Positions 7,884 through 16,324 of a DNA stretch of 64,000 bases are shown here, in pieces. This DNA is from Aestuariivivens insulae. GTDB taxonomy: Bacteria; Bacteroidota; Bacteroidia; Flavobacteriales; Flavobacteriaceae. The notes beneath the pieces are model-generated. The model saw only the letters and a list, made by a program, of their open reading frames with translations. It made no database searches and had not been told where the DNA came from. Every line of letters begins with the position of its first letter. Position 1 is the stretch's first letter. A program made the translations under genes and the position numbers. The stretch is from positions 124,001 through 188,000 of the forward strand of contig NZ_JAKMCS010000003.1 in the NCBI RefSeq assembly GCF_022662195.1, in the 5' to 3' direction.

Positions 7884-10316
7884 TTATTCTCCTTTTAAAA
7901 CTCCTATTGGTTTTCTACTTAAAGACCTGTAGAGATTAATCCCAATAACAATTGATGTAATTATTACAATTAAAAATATTGTTGTTGTAAAATGCCAAAC
8001 ACCTATACTTACCCTATATGGGAAATCGGCTAGCCAATCTCCCATAAAATATATAGCTACAGGTATAGAGACACAACTCGCCCCTATTAAAACAACTAAA
8101 AACTCTTTTGATAAGATCCAAAGGATAACAAATTTGTCTGCTCCAAATACTTTTCGAATAGCAATGTCTCTCATTTTCATAAAAGCTATGAATGATGACA
8201 TACCTAAAATCCCAATACAGGCAAGAAAAATAGCTATAACCGAAAATAGTGTAAATACACTTTGGTTTCTATCTTCTTCAACATATTGCTTCTGGAATTT
8301 ATCTTTTAAAATATAATACTCAAAAAGGTCTCCAGGAAAAAACGTATCATAGGTATGCTTTGCCTCCTCTAGAACCTTGTTTATTGGCAAACCACCATTT
8401 GATTTTAGGGAAAAAAATCTTGGAGAACCATACCAATATCCTGTATTGGGAATTAAAACCATTCCTCCTATTTCTGTTTTTAATGAGTTATGGTGGTAGT
8501 CATCAATAACACCTATAACATGAAACACCCTATCCCCAAAAATCTCCAATCTTAATCCTATATCAATAGCATCATTAGGATTATCAATCCCCAGTATTTT
8601 TAATGATTTTTTTGATAGAATGGCAGCACTTTCATCAGCCACCCTATTTTCATCAAAATTTCGACCTGCCAATAATTTTAAATCATAAGCAGGGATATAA
8701 TTAGCATCAACACCATTAACTATATGAACCTGTTGTGTATCTGAATCTTCCGTGCTTTTCCATACAGCCAATCCCCAACTGCCAATTGAAGGTAAACCAA
8801 AACTTGCCGAGACATATTCAGCCTTTGTAGACTTCTGCAATTCCTTTGTGAAGCTATTAAGACGTGATTCGTAAACCTGTTTTTCGACAAAGTTTGGCTT
8901 TTTTATAACAATTACATTATTGATATCAACTCCCAAATCCTGATTTTTCATAAAATCATTTTGGTGCATCATAATAACTGTGCAAGCAATCAAAATAATT
9001 GAAATTGTAAACTGGACACCAACCAAAACCTTTCTAACAGTATTGCTTCCTGTAGTGCTAATTGTCTTTGACTTTAGTATATCTGTTGGTTTAAACGAGG
9101 CTAATACAAAGGCAGGATATAACCCTGAAGCCATAATACCAAATACAACCAATGGTAACAAATAACTCCAAAAACTAGGTTGCATTAATATTTCAATGCT
9201 ATAATCTAAACCTAAAAGACTGCTAAAAGGCGTTATCACTAAAAAAAGTATACCAATTGACAGTAAAGCGGCCATGCAGTTTATTAAACCTGCCTCAAAT
9301 AGAAATTGCTTGGAAATTTGACTTCTGTAAGCTCCAATGAATTTTCGAACCGCCACTTCTTTAGCACGCTCTGTAGAACTGGCTGTTGATAAATTAATAT
9401 AATTAACCCATGATATTACCAATATTAATATCGCAATAATTTTGAGTAGGTTTAAAGTTCTTGCTCTTGAATCTCGCCCCAAAGCTTCCTTTCTAAAATC
9501 GGATTTTAAATGGATATCCTGAATGGGTTGAAAATCGAAAGTCCATGTAACATCTGCTTCTATAGGATTGGTTTTATATTTTTTTATAAATTCTGGAAAT
9601 TGCTTTTTTACATTTTCTAGGTCTCTAGTATTGGAAACGGATACTATTGTTGGATACGACCACCACATCCAATGATGTTCAAACCAGCCCTGCCCTGAAT
9701 AAATGGAGTTGTAGGAACACAAAAAGTCAAAATTAAAGCTTGTATTTAATGGAAGATCTTTTGCTATTCCTGTTATGTTGAATTTTACGCTTCCAAACTC
9801 ATTGGATACTTCCAGCTCTTTTCCAATAACATTTAGTTTTCCGAAATATTTTAAAGCACTGGATTTTGTTAACACCATTGAATTTGGACTTTCTAAAACA
9901 TTACTTGGATTCCCTACTATTAAAGGAAAAGAAAACATTTTAAAAAAATCAGCATCAGCATAAAATATTTTTCCTTCTTCTGCAGTAATGCGTTCATTTT
10001 TTACAATACCACCACCATAAGAAAATCGAGACATGTGTTTAATCCCTAAAATTTCATCTTTAATTTTATATCCTAGCGCTGGCATTACTGCGGGTGAAAC
10101 AGATATCAATTCTTGTCCTTTATATCTTTCAAAAATTATTCTATATAATTGATTCTTGTTCTCTTGAAAGTCGTCGTAATTCTCCTCATATTTCGTATAC
10201 GCCATTAAAAGCAGAAAACAAGACATGCCAATACTTAACCCTAAAATATTGATTAAAGTAAATGGAAGTCTTTTTTTTAAATTTCGTAAGGATATTTTAA
10301 GAAAATTTAAAACCAT
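7884..10316 (-). CDS. FtsX/MacB-like ABC transporter permease
   Basis: An 810-residue paralogue of the next gene with the same plan: an N-terminal helix, MacB_PCD domain, three helices, a second periplasmic domain and three C-terminal helices. The conserved cytoplasmic motifs are STASSTERAKEVAVRKFIGA and KMRDIAIRKVFGADK. It lies 53 bases after an ATPase gene and two bases before the second permease gene. The two permeases could form a heterodimer, or each could pair with its own ATPase; the sequence does not decide this. Confidence 0.9.
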   Translation of the reverse strand: MVLNFLKISLRNLKKRLPFTLINILGLSIGMSCFLLLMAYTKYEENYDDFQENKNQLYRIIFERYKGQELISVSPAVMPALGYKIKDEILGIKHMSRFSYGGGIVKNERITAEEGKIFYADADFFKMFSFPLIVGNPSNVLESPNSMVLTKSSALKYFGKLNVIGKELEVSNEFGSVKFNITGIAKDLPLNTSFNFDFLCSYNSIYSGQGWFEHHWMWWSYPTIVSVSNTRDLENVKKQFPEFIKKYKTNPIEADVTWTFDFQPIQDIHLKSDFRKEALGRDSRARTLNLLKIIAILILVISWVNYINLSTASSTERAKEVAVRKFIGAYRSQISKQFLFEAGLINCMAALLSIGILFLVITPFSSLLGLDYSIEILMQPSFWSYLLPLVVFGIMASGLYPAFVLASFKPTDILKSKTISTTGSNTVRKVLVGVQFTISIILIACTVIMMHQNDFMKNQDLGVDINNVIVIKKPNFVEKQVYESRLNSFTKELQKSTKAEYVSASFGLPSIGSWGLAVWKSTEDSDTQQVHIVNGVDANYIPAYDLKLLAGRNFDENRVADESAAILSKKSLKILGIDNPNDAIDIGLRLEIFGDRVFHVIGVIDDYHHNSLKTEIGGMVLIPNTGYWYGSPRFFSLKSNGGLPINKVLEEAKHTYDTFFPGDLFEYYILKDKFQKQYVEEDRNQSVFTLFSVIAIFLACIGILGMSSFIAFMKMRDIAIRKVFGADKFVILWILSKEFLVVLIGASCVSIPVAIYFMGDWLADFPYRVSIGVWHFTTTIFLIVIITSIVIGINLYRSLSRKPIGVLKGE

Positions 10317-10369
10317 TGAGTCTTATTAAGGTATTAATAATTGAGTTATTGATTAATCTTAAGATGCTA

Positions 10370-11047
10370 TCAAACCAAACTTACTTCGGTTACTTTTTGC
10401 CCATCGAGCATTCTTACAATTCGATGACTGTATTTGGCATCATGCTCGCTATGCGTTACCATAATGATGGTAGCGCCTTGATCGTTTAACTCGGTTAAGA
10501 GTTCCATTACCTCATCACCGTTACTACTATCGAGGTTTCCGGTAGGCTCATCGGCTAAAATTAATTTGGGATTATTCACTACGGCCCTAGCAACCGCAAC
10601 CCGCTGTTGTTGTCCGCCAGACAATTGCTGTGGAAAGTGATTGCGACGGTGCATGATCTGCATTTTTTCCAAGACCTCGTGCACGCGTTTCTTCCTATCG
10701 GCCTTTTTCATACCAATATAAATAAGTGGCAATTCTACATTCTCGAAAACGGTCAACTGATCGATCAAATTAAAACTTTGAAACACAAACCCAATATTAT
10801 GCTTTCGCAGGTTGGCTCTTTTACGCTCATTATAATGCGTTACATCTTCACCATTAAATATAAAACTGCCCCCATCTAAATCGTCTAACAAACCAATGAT
10901 GTTAAGAAGGGTAGATTTACCACACCCCGAAGGCCCCATCACAGCTATAAACTCTCCTTTATTAACCTCGAACGAAAATTGGTTTAACGCAATGGTCTTG
11001 ATTTCTTCGGTACTATAGTATTTTTCTAGATCTGTTACTTTTATCAT
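10370..11047 (-). CDS. ABC transporter ATP-binding protein (MacB/LolD type)
   Basis: A 225-residue ATPase with Walker A GPSGCGKST (about residues 38-46), signature LSGGQQQRVAVARA and Walker B LILADEPTGNLDS, all standard. It belongs to the MacB/LolD family that energises FtsX permeases, and the first permease gene follows 53 bases on. A repeat element at 11068-11142 separates it from the adaptor gene upstream, which may weaken or modulate read-through between them. Confidence 0.93.
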   Translation of the reverse strand: MIKVTDLEKYYSTEEIKTIALNQFSFEVNKGEFIAVMGPSGCGKSTLLNIIGLLDDLDGGSFIFNGEDVTHYNERKRANLRKHNIGFVFQSFNLIDQLTVFENVELPLIYIGMKKADRKKRVHEVLEKMQIMHRRNHFPQQLSGGQQQRVAVARAVVNNPKLILADEPTGNLDSSNGDEVMELLTELNDQGATIIMVTHSEHDAKYSHRIVRMLDGQKVTEVSLV

Positions 11048-11067
11048 TATTTTATATTTATTTATTT

Positions 11068-11142
11068 GTCATTGCGAGGAACGAAGCAATCTGTTTCCAT
11101 TTTACAGATTACATCCCCCGAATACTCGGGATCGTAATGACG
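11068..11142. repeat. Inverted repeat element with GTCATTGCGAG ends
   Basis: A 75-base intergenic element whose ends read GTCATTGCGAGG and CGTAATGACG, with internal GAAGCAATCTG facing CAGATTAC, so it can fold as a long imperfect hairpin. A second copy of the same design lies at 34326-34423 with an extra GC-rich core. These resemble small non-autonomous repeats scattered in flavobacterial genomes. This one lies inside the exporter operon, between the adaptor and ATPase genes. Confidence 0.7.
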
Positions 11143-11143
11143 A

Positions 11144-12394
11144 TTATTTTAATATTAATTCTTCCTTATCTCCAAAATTATCGTAACTGGATGTTACAAC
11201 TTTATCACCAACATTTAAACCTTCCAACACCTCATAGTATGCTGTGTTTTGGCTTCCCAGTTGAATGATTGTTCTATAAGCTGTTTTTCCATCATCGCTT
11301 AACTTAAAAATCCAGTTACCTCCGGTTTGCTGGAAAAACCCTCCCTTAGGAACCATAACAGCCTGTTTCTCTTCGCTTAATGCCAATCGGATCTGTAGCG
11401 ATTGCCCACGTCTAATGCCTTCGGGCACGTCGCTCTCAAACTGCATATCTACCTGAAACCTTCCAGAAGTCACTTGTGTAAATACCTTCTTAATAACTAG
11501 CTTGTATGCTTCTCCATTAAATGTAAAAGTACCTACCTGTCCTGTATATATTCTAGAGATATAGTGTTCATCGACATCCACCCGCACTTTATAGCCACTT
11601 AATACATCTAATTGCCCTAAACGATCTCCTTTATTTTTGGATTGTCCAATTTCGGCATCCAAAGAGGTTAATTGCCCATCGGCAGGCGCACGTACAATGA
11701 GGTCGCCCACTTTTTTCCGCATCAATTCCAAGGCGCTTTGGGTACGTGTCAACAAACTTCTAGACTGTATGGCTTCCTGTCTAACCGAAATAGAATCTTG
11801 TTGCAAGACCTCCCTTGCCAATTCCATACGCTGTTTTTGGTAGACATAATTATTTTTGGCCTCCTTAAACTCTTGACTCCCTATAGCTTTTGCTTCAAAT
11901 AACTTTTTACTAAGCGTGTATTTTCTTTCGGCCTCTACTAGGGCATTTTCTACATCGGTCATTCGGTTCAATTTATTAATGGTATTTTGCCGTGCCGCAT
12001 TTTGTGATATCTGCATTTGGGTGAGGAGATTATATACCGAAGTTTCCTGATTTACCAAACTCAATTCCAAATCGGTGTTGGAAAGCCTTAATATAGGATC
12101 ATTCTGTTTCATAATGGCACCGTCTTCAACAAATAACTCCTCTACGATACCACCTTCCAAAGCATCCAAATAATAAGTGGTAATGGGCAGCACATTACCA
12201 GTCACAGAAATGTTTTCCTGAAAAATTCCAGATTCAACCTCACTAATGGAAATACGCTCCATCTCAACATTCAACCGAGATTTTCCACTGGTAGCAACCA
12301 CCACAAAAGCGATAAGCAAAACCAAAAGGGTTGCCCCTATAATCATGGTGATCTTTGACTTGCTAAATCTTTTTTTCTCTAAAGGGACATCCAT
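11144..12394 (-). CDS. HlyD-family periplasmic adaptor of an ABC exporter
   Basis: A 416-residue membrane fusion protein. A single membrane helix (about residues 15-36) anchors it in the inner membrane. Next comes a lipoyl/barrel-sandwich half (GGIVEELFVEDGAIMKQND), a long helical hairpin (about 105-230), the second lipoyl half (DLIVRAPADGQLTSL) and beta-barrel domains. Adaptors of this kind link MacB/FtsX permeases to TolC, which fits the downstream genes. It is the first gene of the exporter operon and is transcribed away from the NtrC-type regulator, with two candidate operator dyads between them. Confidence 0.9.
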   Translation of the reverse strand: MDVPLEKKRFSKSKITMIIGATLLVLLIAFVVVATSGKSRLNVEMERISISEVESGIFQENISVTGNVLPITTYYLDALEGGIVEELFVEDGAIMKQNDPILRLSNTDLELSLVNQETSVYNLLTQMQISQNAARQNTINKLNRMTDVENALVEAERKYTLSKKLFEAKAIGSQEFKEAKNNYVYQKQRMELAREVLQQDSISVRQEAIQSRSLLTRTQSALELMRKKVGDLIVRAPADGQLTSLDAEIGQSKNKGDRLGQLDVLSGYKVRVDVDEHYISRIYTGQVGTFTFNGEAYKLVIKKVFTQVTSGRFQVDMQFESDVPEGIRRGQSLQIRLALSEEKQAVMVPKGGFFQQTGGNWIFKLSDDGKTAYRTIIQLGSQNTAYYEVLEGLNVGDKVVTSSYDNFGDKEELILK

Positions 12395-12418
12395 TGCGCA
12401 TTAATTTACCTTATAGAT

Positions 12419-12434
12419 AGAGATAATTATGCCA
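12419..12434 (-). promoter_or_regulatory. Weak sigma-54-like promoter for the exporter operon
   Basis: On the minus strand this reads TGGCAT-AATTA-TCTCT. The -24 part matches the sigma-54 consensus TGGCAC well, but the -12 part matches TTGCT at only three of five positions. It lies 25 bases before the adaptor ATG and downstream of the two dyads, where an NtrC-type activator would need it. Offered only as a candidate. Confidence 0.22.
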
Positions 12435-12486
12435 ACAAATCAACATTCTTAATATCAATACATTAAGTTTAATCATAAATATAAAA

Positions 12487-12526
12487 GTGTTCGGTTTTGA
12501 TACACTTGGTGTTCGAAATGAGACAC
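12487..12526. promoter_or_regulatory. Two tandem GTGTTCG...ACAC dyads, likely activator sites
   Basis: Two imperfect palindromes lie side by side: GTGTTCGGTTTTGATACAC (12487-12505) and GTGTTCGAAATGAGACAC (12509-12526). Their starts are 22 bases apart, two helical turns, so two bound dimers would sit on the same DNA face. They lie between the exporter operon and the gene of an NtrC-type regulator with a Fis-type DNA-binding helix-turn-helix. That is where enhancer-like upstream activating sites are expected. Binding by this regulator is an inference. Confidence 0.5.
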
Positions 12527-12590
12527 TTTTTGCTCTTAAACATTTTCTACATTAAAATACTTCTAAGCACGACAATAAAATTGTAATATT

Positions 12591-13943
12591 GTGATTATGC
12601 TATTAAAAAATGCCTCTATATTAGTTGTCGATGATGATAAGGATGTACTCACAGCTATGCGGATTCTTCTTAAATCCCAGGTAAAAGACATCGTTGTAGA
12701 ACAATATCCCGACAATATTCTGCCCTTACTTAAGCAACAAACCTTCGATCTTGTTATTTTGGACATGAACTTTAACAGTGTGGTCAATACAGGTAATGAA
12801 GGTATTTATTGGCTCAATAAAATTAGAGGTGTTAATAAAGACGTTAATGTGATTTTAATAACGGCTTTTGGGGATATGGATTTAGCGATTAGATCCCTTA
12901 AGGAAGGTGCCTCCGATTTTTTAGTAAAGCCATGGCAAAACAATAAATTAATACAATCCATACGAGAGGTTCTTACTCCCAAAAAAAGTAAAAAAGACAA
13001 AAAATGGCTGCCACAAGTAGACGGTGTTAAACTTTTAGGCGAAAGCTATCCCATGGAACGCGTCTTATTTAAAGTTAAAAAAATAGCACCTACCGATGCC
13101 AATGTTTTAATTTTAGGTGAAAATGGAACGGGAAAAGACCTTATTGCCAGAGCCATTCATGATAATTCTTTACGAAAAGACAAGCCCTTTGTTAAGGTTG
13201 ATGTTGGTGCCTTAACTACCTCTCTGTTTGAAAGCGAGTTATTTGGTTACAAAAAAGGAGCTTTTACTGATGCCCGTACCGATAGAACAGGTCGATTTGA
13301 AGCCGCTAATGGTGGCACTTTATTTTTAGATGAAATAAGCAATATAAGCCTACAACAGCAAGCCCGTTTGTTAACAGCTTTGCAAAATAGATTGATTACT
13401 CCATTAGGGTCTAATACCGAAATCCCTATTGATATTCGGCTTATCTGTGCCACCAATGCCCCCTTAGAACATCTGGCAGACGAATCAAAATTCAGGAAAG
13501 ATTTAATTTATCGTATCAATACTGTTGAAGTTGATATTCCTCCCCTTAGGGATAGAGGCAAAGATATTATGGTATTGGCAAAACATTTTATTGAACTATA
13601 CAGTGAAAAATATTTTAAGCCCAACCTAACAGCTAACGAAAACTTTTTTAATAAGCTAAAAACCTATGCCTTCCCAGGTAACGTTAGAGAACTTCAATAT
13701 GCTTTGGAGAGAGCCGTTATTATGACCGAAAGTGATACGCTAATCGAAAGTGATCTGGTATTTTCTCCTATTGAAAAATACTCAAAAAGAACAGAAACCG
13801 ACAATCTAAAATTAGAAACGGTAGAAAAAAACACCATTCTAAAAGTTATCGAAAAACATAACGGCAATATTTCAAAATCTGCTAAAGAATTGGGTATAAC
13901 GCGATCTGCACTTTATAGAAGACTCGATAAACATGGCTTATAA
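12591..13943 (+). CDS. Sigma-54-dependent response regulator (NtrC family)
   Basis: A 450-residue regulator in three parts. The receiver domain (residues 7-128) has acidic residues 14-16, phosphoacceptor Asp58 and Lys113. The AAA+ domain (about 145-380) has Walker A GENGTGKD (176-183), the sigma-54 contact loop GAFTDA (223-228) and Walker B LFLDE. The C-terminus is a Fis-type helix-turn-helix ending RSALYRRLDKHGL. The loop is GAFTDA rather than the classic GAFTGA. The start drawn here is GTG; ATG at 12597 would shorten it by two residues. It overlaps the kinase gene by 11 bases, so the two form a pair that probably controls the divergent exporter. Confidence 0.93.
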   Translation: MIMLLKNASILVVDDDKDVLTAMRILLKSQVKDIVVEQYPDNILPLLKQQTFDLVILDMNFNSVVNTGNEGIYWLNKIRGVNKDVNVILITAFGDMDLAIRSLKEGASDFLVKPWQNNKLIQSIREVLTPKKSKKDKKWLPQVDGVKLLGESYPMERVLFKVKKIAPTDANVLILGENGTGKDLIARAIHDNSLRKDKPFVKVDVGALTTSLFESELFGYKKGAFTDARTDRTGRFEAANGGTLFLDEISNISLQQQARLLTALQNRLITPLGSNTEIPIDIRLICATNAPLEHLADESKFRKDLIYRINTVEVDIPPLRDRGKDIMVLAKHFIELYSEKYFKPNLTANENFFNKLKTYAFPGNVRELQYALERAVIMTESDTLIESDLVFSPIEKYSKRTETDNLKLETVEKNTILKVIEKHNGNISKSAKELGITRSALYRRLDKHGL

Positions 13944-15303
13944 AAAACACAAATGGGGTCTCATTTTTCGAGTGGTTATCCTATTGATATGGCTTATAGC
14001 ATTGGCATTTGCCATAAACAAGCTACTTCTTACAGCTACCAACACAGCCCTTACCATTATAGTATTATTCCCCATTATTGTCCTGATAGTTTTTAGTATT
14101 AGAAATCTATTAAAATATATCACCAAGCGGTTTTACGAAATGGATGATTTTTTTGAATCTACCAAATACAAAGACTTTTCCAGATGGTACCCAGAAAAAA
14201 GTGGTCCAGAAGACATTAGACAACTCCACAAAGGATTTAACAGTGTAAACAAAACCATTATTTCCTTAAATAAAGAAAAAGAAGAACAGCATTTATACCT
14301 AAAAAAAATATTGGAACTTATTGATACGGGTATTATTGCCTTTAATATGGAATCTGGAACCGTTTTATGGGTTAATGAGGCCTTTAAAAACACTTTAAAT
14401 TTACCTTCTTTCAAATCGGTTCATTTTGTTGAGAAAAGGCATCCCAAGCTATATAAAGATATTTTCCAAACCAATTATAGCGAACACACGCATATTAGTA
14501 TCTCTGTCAATAATGAAAAAATCGAAGTGCTTATTTCGAACACAGTATTTTATGTAAAGGACGATAAATTTAAATTGATTGTGCTCCAGAATATTGATGA
14601 AACACTAACTCGTACAGAATCGGAGGCCTGGAAAAAACTTTTAAGCGTCATGACTCATGAAATTATGAATTCCATTGCACCTATTTCTTCTTTGGCAGAC
14701 ACACTCCAATCCAAGATACAATTAGCCTTAAAGGATACTTCAAAAGAGGAGTTAAATATAAATGACCTTGACGCTGGTATTGAAAGCATAAAAAGCAGAA
14801 GTGAAGGCCTTTTAAGATTTGCAAAAACCTACAGAAGCCTCAATAAAGTGACTACCTTAAACAAAAATAATGTTATAGTTGATTATTTGTTTGAAAACAT
14901 AAAAACATTGATGCAATCGTCTTTGGAAAGTAAAAATATTGAACTCCACTTTAAAAATGACATGCCCGATCTACAAATAGAAATGGATAGGTACTTAATT
15001 GAGCAAGTTATTATTAACCTTATTCTTAATGCCGTTGAAGCTTGTAAAAACAATCACAACCCTAAAATTGTGGTAGCTGCCGAAAAAAGCATTGGCGCTC
15101 GTGGCATTATAAAAGTTATCGATAATGGCAAAGGCATCCCCGAGGATATTTTAGACAACATTTTCATCCCTTTTTTCAGTACCAAAAAGAATGGAAGCGG
15201 TATTGGTTTAAGCCTTTCTAAAGAAATTATGTTGTTACACCACGGCAAGATTCAAATTAAAAGCAAAGAGAATCAAGGTACAAGCGTTCAATTGGTCTTT
15301 TAA
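13933..15303 (+). CDS. Sensor histidine kinase, partner of the NtrC-type regulator
   Basis: A 456-residue kinase. Two membrane helices (about residues 10-30 and 38-56) are joined by only a few residues, so there is almost no extracellular sensor; the signal is probably sensed in the membrane or cytoplasm. A PAS-like domain follows (about 125-225), then the phosphoacceptor His242 in MTHEIMNS, and the ATPase domain with NLILNAVEA, DNGKGIP and GSGIGLSLS. The start overlaps the regulator gene by 11 bases. Small-loop kinases next to exporters often detect envelope stress, but the signal is unknown here. Confidence 0.9.
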   Translation: MAYKKHKWGLIFRVVILLIWLIALAFAINKLLLTATNTALTIIVLFPIIVLIVFSIRNLLKYITKRFYEMDDFFESTKYKDFSRWYPEKSGPEDIRQLHKGFNSVNKTIISLNKEKEEQHLYLKKILELIDTGIIAFNMESGTVLWVNEAFKNTLNLPSFKSVHFVEKRHPKLYKDIFQTNYSEHTHISISVNNEKIEVLISNTVFYVKDDKFKLIVLQNIDETLTRTESEAWKKLLSVMTHEIMNSIAPISSLADTLQSKIQLALKDTSKEELNINDLDAGIESIKSRSEGLLRFAKTYRSLNKVTTLNKNNVIVDYLFENIKTLMQSSLESKNIELHFKNDMPDLQIEMDRYLIEQVIINLILNAVEACKNNHNPKIVVAAEKSIGARGIIKVIDNGKGIPEDILDNIFIPFFSTKKNGSGIGLSLSKEIMLLHHGKIQIKSKENQGTSVQLVF

Positions 15304-15381
15304 TTTACAAATCTGCAAACCCTAAAATCATTAAAACACTTTCGGCAAGAAGTTTGCTGTTGCAATAAAAAGGCAAACATC

Positions 15382-16305
15382 ATGAAAAACTACTATGCCA
15401 TTTCAATTCCCAACCCTTGCCATGAAGACTGGAATACCATGACGCCAAAAGAAAAAGGCAAATTTTGCGATTCCTGTGCTAAAACGGTTATTGACTTCAC
15501 AAAAATGAGTACTTACGAAATTCAGGATTTTATAAGTGAAAACCAAAGTCAGCGCATATGTGGTCATTTCAAACAAACCCAACTGGATAGTATTAACTTA
15601 TTTATCCCAAAAGAAGTAATAGAAGAACAAAAAAGTTTCCACAAAGCATTCTTGCTCATATTACTAATAGTTATGGGAACTACCTTTTTTAATTGCACAA
15701 ACAATAATGGAAAACAAAAAAAGATTGATAGTATTGAAATTATAGACAGCATTAACAACAACTGTGTTGATGTTACCTTAGGACTCCCTGCTATAGATAA
15801 AGTCGATTCGATTTCTTCATCTAATTACCCTAAAAAGGAAATTGAATCCCCTACAAAAGAACAAAAAAACATAGACGAACCTATTATTACTGGTGATATA
15901 GTTGAAGTTTTAGGATTGACTATACCTACAATAGATTTGAACAATCCTATTCCATTTGCCTTAGTTGAACAAGTTCCTCAATTCAAAAACACACCCAAAG
16001 GCTTAAATGCTGAAGAAAAACGAAAATACTTTACGAATCAAATAGCCAAAATCGTTTCTAAAAACTTCATGGTTACACAAGGGGCATTAGGCTTCGCTGG
16101 AAAGCAAAAAATATACACACAATTTAAGATTAATGAAAGGGGGAATGTTGTAGACATTAAAGTTCGTGCACCCCATCCAAAATTTGAATCTGAAGCAGTA
16201 CGCGTCCTAAAACTTTTGCCCCAGTTCATTCCAGCTATACAAGGAAATAAGCCAATAACTGTAATTTATAGTTTGCCCATCGTTTTTCAAGCAGAAGAAC
16301 AATAA
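15382..16305 (+). CDS. TonB C-terminal domain protein with N-terminal Cys motif
   Basis: A 307-residue protein. The first 70 residues carry a Bacteroidota-type module, PCHEDWNTM...GKFCDSCAKTVIDFT, with cysteines at 13, 29 and 32 and a later CGHF, which could bind a metal. A membrane helix follows near residues 92-112, then a disordered linker, then a TonB-like C-terminal domain (about 215-303; QFKINERGNVVDIKV and AVRVLKLLPQFIPA). TonB domains couple inner membrane energy to outer membrane receptors. The module preceding the membrane helix would be cytoplasmic. It stands alone between the kinase gene and dxs. Confidence 0.75.
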   Translation: MKNYYAISIPNPCHEDWNTMTPKEKGKFCDSCAKTVIDFTKMSTYEIQDFISENQSQRICGHFKQTQLDSINLFIPKEVIEEQKSFHKAFLLILLIVMGTTFFNCTNNNGKQKKIDSIEIIDSINNNCVDVTLGLPAIDKVDSISSSNYPKKEIESPTKEQKNIDEPIITGDIVEVLGLTIPTIDLNNPIPFALVEQVPQFKNTPKGLNAEEKRKYFTNQIAKIVSKNFMVTQGALGFAGKQKIYTQFKINERGNVVDIKVRAPHPKFESEAVRVLKLLPQFIPAIQGNKPITVIYSLPIVFQAEEQ

Positions 16306-16312
16306 ATTCTCG

Positions 16313-16320
16313 TACTTTTG
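16313..16320 (+). promoter_or_regulatory. Bacteroidota -7 element of dxs
   Basis: TACTTTTG matches the TAnnTTTG -7 consensus. Transcription would begin about seven bases downstream, on the GTG start codon of dxs (16325), so the message would be leaderless or nearly so. No clear -33 element was found. Confidence 0.4.
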
Positions 16321-16324
16321 CGTC

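Noticed and set aside
12521-12536. Sigma-54 promoter reading towards the regulator gene (GAGACACTTTTTGCT)
   Set aside because: The GACAC and TTGCT parts are two bases too close together for a -24/-12 promoter.
13247-13456. Loss of function of the regulator because of GAFTDA instead of GAFTGA
   Set aside because: I recall GAFTDA as common in Bacteroidota members of this family, so it is not evidence of inactivation.
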